A stretch of DNA of 7,111 bases from JBDRGD01 sp043818095 (GTDB lineage Bacteria > Chloroflexota > Dehalococcoidia > Dehalococcoidales > RBG-16-60-22): contig JBDRGD010000145.1 in assembly GCA_043818095.1 (NCBI GenBank), positions 1 to 7,111 on the forward strand. The letters are read 5' to 3'. Below are positions 5,838-7,111 of this stretch, piece after piece. A program made the position numbers and the translations under genes. Within the stretch, counting starts at the first letter, position 1, and every line of letters starts with the position of its first letter. Under the pieces are notes generated by a model. The model ran no database searches and had not been told where the DNA came from. It saw only the letters and a program-made list of their open reading frames with translations.

Positions 5838-6533
5838 ATGAAGGTTCTGGTAATCGAAGATGACCCCGGGATAATCGAGGTGGTCTCCCTGTGCTTTCAG
5901 CTGCGCTGGAGCGGGACCGTCCTGATTTCCGCCGCCACCGGCAATAAGGGCGTGGAACTGGTGGAGAACGAGAACCCGGACGTGATTATCCTGGACATCG
6001 GTTTGCCGGACATGGACGGCTACCAGGTGCTGCGCGAGGTGCGCCGCTTCTCGGACACGCCGGTCATCATGCTCACGGTACGCGATGAAGATACCAACAT
6101 CGCCAAGGGACTGGAGCTGGGCGCCGACGACTACATCACCAAGCCCTTCAGCCATATCGAGCTTATCGCCCGCGTGCAGGCGGTCCTCCGCCGGACGCAG
6201 GGAGTCTCTATCTCCGAGCAGGAACGCCCCTTCGCCAGCGGCAGGCTGACCGTGGACTTCGGGCGCAACGAGGTCCTGGTGGACGGCAAGTCCGTGAAGC
6301 TCACCTCCACGGAGAGGAAGCTGCTTTACTACCTCATCCGCAATGAGGGACGCATCCTGTCCCATGAAAATCTCCTCGCGAAAATCTGGGGAGAGACATA
6401 CATCGACGGCCGGGACCTGCTGCGCGTCCACATCCAGCACCTGCGCCAGAAGCTGGAAGACAATCCGGAAACCCCCAGCATCATCGTCACCGAGCACGGC
6501 ACCGGCTACAAATTCGTCCGCCCCGCCGGCTAA
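5838..6533 (+). CDS. OmpR/PhoB-family response regulator
   Basis: A 231-residue regulator of standard length. The receiver (2-120) has the acidic pair Asp8-Asp9 in VIEDDP, phosphoacceptor Asp53 in ILDIGLPDMDG, Thr80 in IMLT and Lys102 in YITKPF, so it should be phosphorylatable. The DNA-binding winged helix (about 131-230) shows the PhoB-type landmarks LTSTERKLLYYL, NEGRILSHENLLAKIWG, the recognition-helix region RVHIQHLRQKLE and the wing GTGYKF. GAGGAG lies 5 nt before the ATG. It follows the kinase by 35 nt in the same operon, so His22 of that kinase is the likely phosphodonor. OmpR/PhoB proteins bind tandem half-sites in steps of about 11 bp, and such a pattern occurs right after this gene (6582-6631). 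Target genes are not known from the window. Confidence 0.95.
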   Translation: MKVLVIEDDPGIIEVVSLCFQLRWSGTVLISAATGNKGVELVENENPDVIILDIGLPDMDGYQVLREVRRFSDTPVIMLTVRDEDTNIAKGLELGADDYITKPFSHIELIARVQAVLRRTQGVSISEQERPFASGRLTVDFGRNEVLVDGKSVKLTSTERKLLYYLIRNEGRILSHENLLAKIWGETYIDGRDLLRVHIQHLRQKLEDNPETPSIIVTEHGTGYKFVRPAG

Positions 6534-6581
6534 TTATCTCCCCCCAGAGCGCCGTCCATCCCCACCAGAATACCACTTTTA

Positions 6582-6631
6582 TTTATGAACTCTTTATGAA
6601 GTTTTAACACGCTTTTTATGAATTTTATGCC
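6582..6631. promoter_or_regulatory. 11-bp-phased TTTATGAA repeats, candidate OmpR/PhoB-type binding site
   Basis: TTTATGAA occurs exactly at 6582-6589, 6593-6600 and 6615-6622, spacings of 11 and 22 bp; the skipped position (6604) holds a degenerate TTAACACG. A partial TTTATGCC follows at 6624-6631, off the lattice. Read on the minus strand the half-site is TTCATAAA, close to the TCATAAA core of Pho boxes. The site lies between two response-regulator genes. Binding by the neighbouring PhoB-like protein is inferred. If the box must point with transcription, its orientation is opposite to the next gene. Confidence 0.6.
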
Positions 6632-6706
6632 CTCTTTCATACCCGCCGTGCTAAACTTGGACTAGTAAATTAGTACTGGGCACAAGTAGGAATTTAGTAG
6701 GACGTG

Positions 6707-7111
6707 ATGATGGAGACAATCAGGGTTTTTCTCTCGGACCCCCAGGTCCTCTTCCGCGAAGGGATTCATTTTACCCTTTCGGGCGAAGAGGATTTCGAGG
6801 TCACCGGGGAAACGACCAATAATGAAGACGCCTATGTCGCCATCGAGACGAATCCCCCCACCATCGCCGTCCTGAGCATGCGCAACAGCAAGCTGGACGG
6901 CCCCACGGTCACGCAGCGCATCCGGCGCAACCACCCTTCCGTCGCCGTTATCCTGGTGACCGAGAGCCACAACGAGGAGGAGAGCTTCGCCGCGCTGAAG
7001 AGCGGCGCCGCCGCCTGCATTACCAAGGACGCCGACCCCAATTTCCTGCTGGAGACGCTGCGGGGCGTCACCCAGGGTCACCACCCGATTATCGAATGCT
7101 TTTTCCTGCCG
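6707..7111 (+). CDS. NarL-type response regulator with atypical receiver, 3' truncated by window end
   Basis: A 135-codon open frame that runs off the window, so its C-terminus is unseen. The start MMETIRVFLSDPQVLFREG matches NarL/LuxR-type receivers (usual form: VLIADDHPLFREG). Asp11 of the acidic pair is kept, and Thr85 (ILVTES) and Lys107 (CITKDAD) align with the conserved Thr and Lys. The phosphoacceptor position is changed: the usual LLDIRMPxMDG segment reads VLSMRNSKLDG, putting Ser57 where Asp is expected. It may therefore be a pseudo-receiver that does not take phosphate by the normal route. An output LuxR-type HTH is expected downstream but not visible. AGGA (6699-6702) is 4 nt before the first of two adjacent ATGs (6707 and 6710); the second gives a better 7-nt spacing, and an in-frame GTG lies at 6704. 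It is 173 bp from the preceding gene, so probably a separate transcript. Confidence 0.85.
   Translation, partial: MMETIRVFLSDPQVLFREGIHFTLSGEEDFEVTGETTNNEDAYVAIETNPPTIAVLSMRNSKLDGPTVTQRIRRNHPSVAVILVTESHNEEESFAALKSGAAACITKDADPNFLLETLRGVTQGHHPIIECFFLP

Noticed and set aside
5646..6497. 283-codon open frame on the minus strand across the kinase end and response regulator
   Set aside because: Antisense to intact two-component genes, with no motifs; it reads as a complement-strand shadow.
6663..6699. TAGTA-type short repeats and possible -10 boxes before the second response regulator
   Set aside because: The hexamers match consensus poorly and no -35 lies at proper spacing; the repeats are short and imperfect.

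Overview
The window is a 7.1 kb piece of a G+C-rich bacterial chromosome (about 60% G+C by eye). It carries a partial purine-biosynthesis gene, a small AT-rich zinc-finger ORF, a leftward radical SAM/NYN-nuclease gene pair, a leftward FAD-dependent dehydrogenase, and a rightward signalling block of XRE regulator, soluble histidine kinase, OmpR/PhoB-type response regulator and a second, partial response regulator. The C-terminal half of the XRE regulator, the COG2509 dehydrogenase and a degenerate copy of the 'GTCATTGCGAGCGAAGCGAAGCAATC' family of intergenic repeats fit a Chloroflexota (Dehalococcoidia-like) genome. That placement is inference from family resemblance, not a demonstrated match.

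Layout. 1-155: 3' end of a purQ-like gene. 156-602: an AT-rich island with a 100-residue CxxC/His protein behind a strong Shine-Dalgarno sequence. 625-2758 (minus): NYN-domain protein followed 4 nt later by a radical SAM protein, almost certainly one operon, with a perfect TATAAT and a 5'-UTR dyad upstream. 2933-4321 (minus): COG2509 FAD dehydrogenase with its own good promoter (TTGACG-17-TAGAAT), a dyad in the promoter spacer and a 12-bp direct repeat 42 bp apart. 4322-4665: intergenic region with that promoter, the dispersed repeat, and a perfect consensus promoter (TTGACA-17-TATAAT) firing rightwards. 4666-6533: XRE regulator, kinase and response regulator in one operon. 6534-6706: intergenic region with octamers TTTATGAA on an 11-bp lattice, resembling an OmpR/PhoB-family binding site. 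6707 to the end: a second receiver-domain protein in which the phosphoacceptor Asp appears to be Ser.

How it may work together (inference). The XRE protein starts from a promoter whose predicted +1 is the A of its ATG, so it is probably read from a leaderless mRNA. A small dyad between its -35 and -10 suggests autoregulation. The kinase has no sensor or membrane segment, so it must receive input in the cytoplasm, and it would phosphorylate the adjacent PhoB-like regulator. The 11-bp-phased repeats just after that regulator's gene are a natural candidate target and lie upstream of the second, atypical receiver protein. The most notable observations are this cytoplasmic XRE-kinase-regulator cassette with a leaderless start, the phased repeats, and the Ser-for-Asp receiver.
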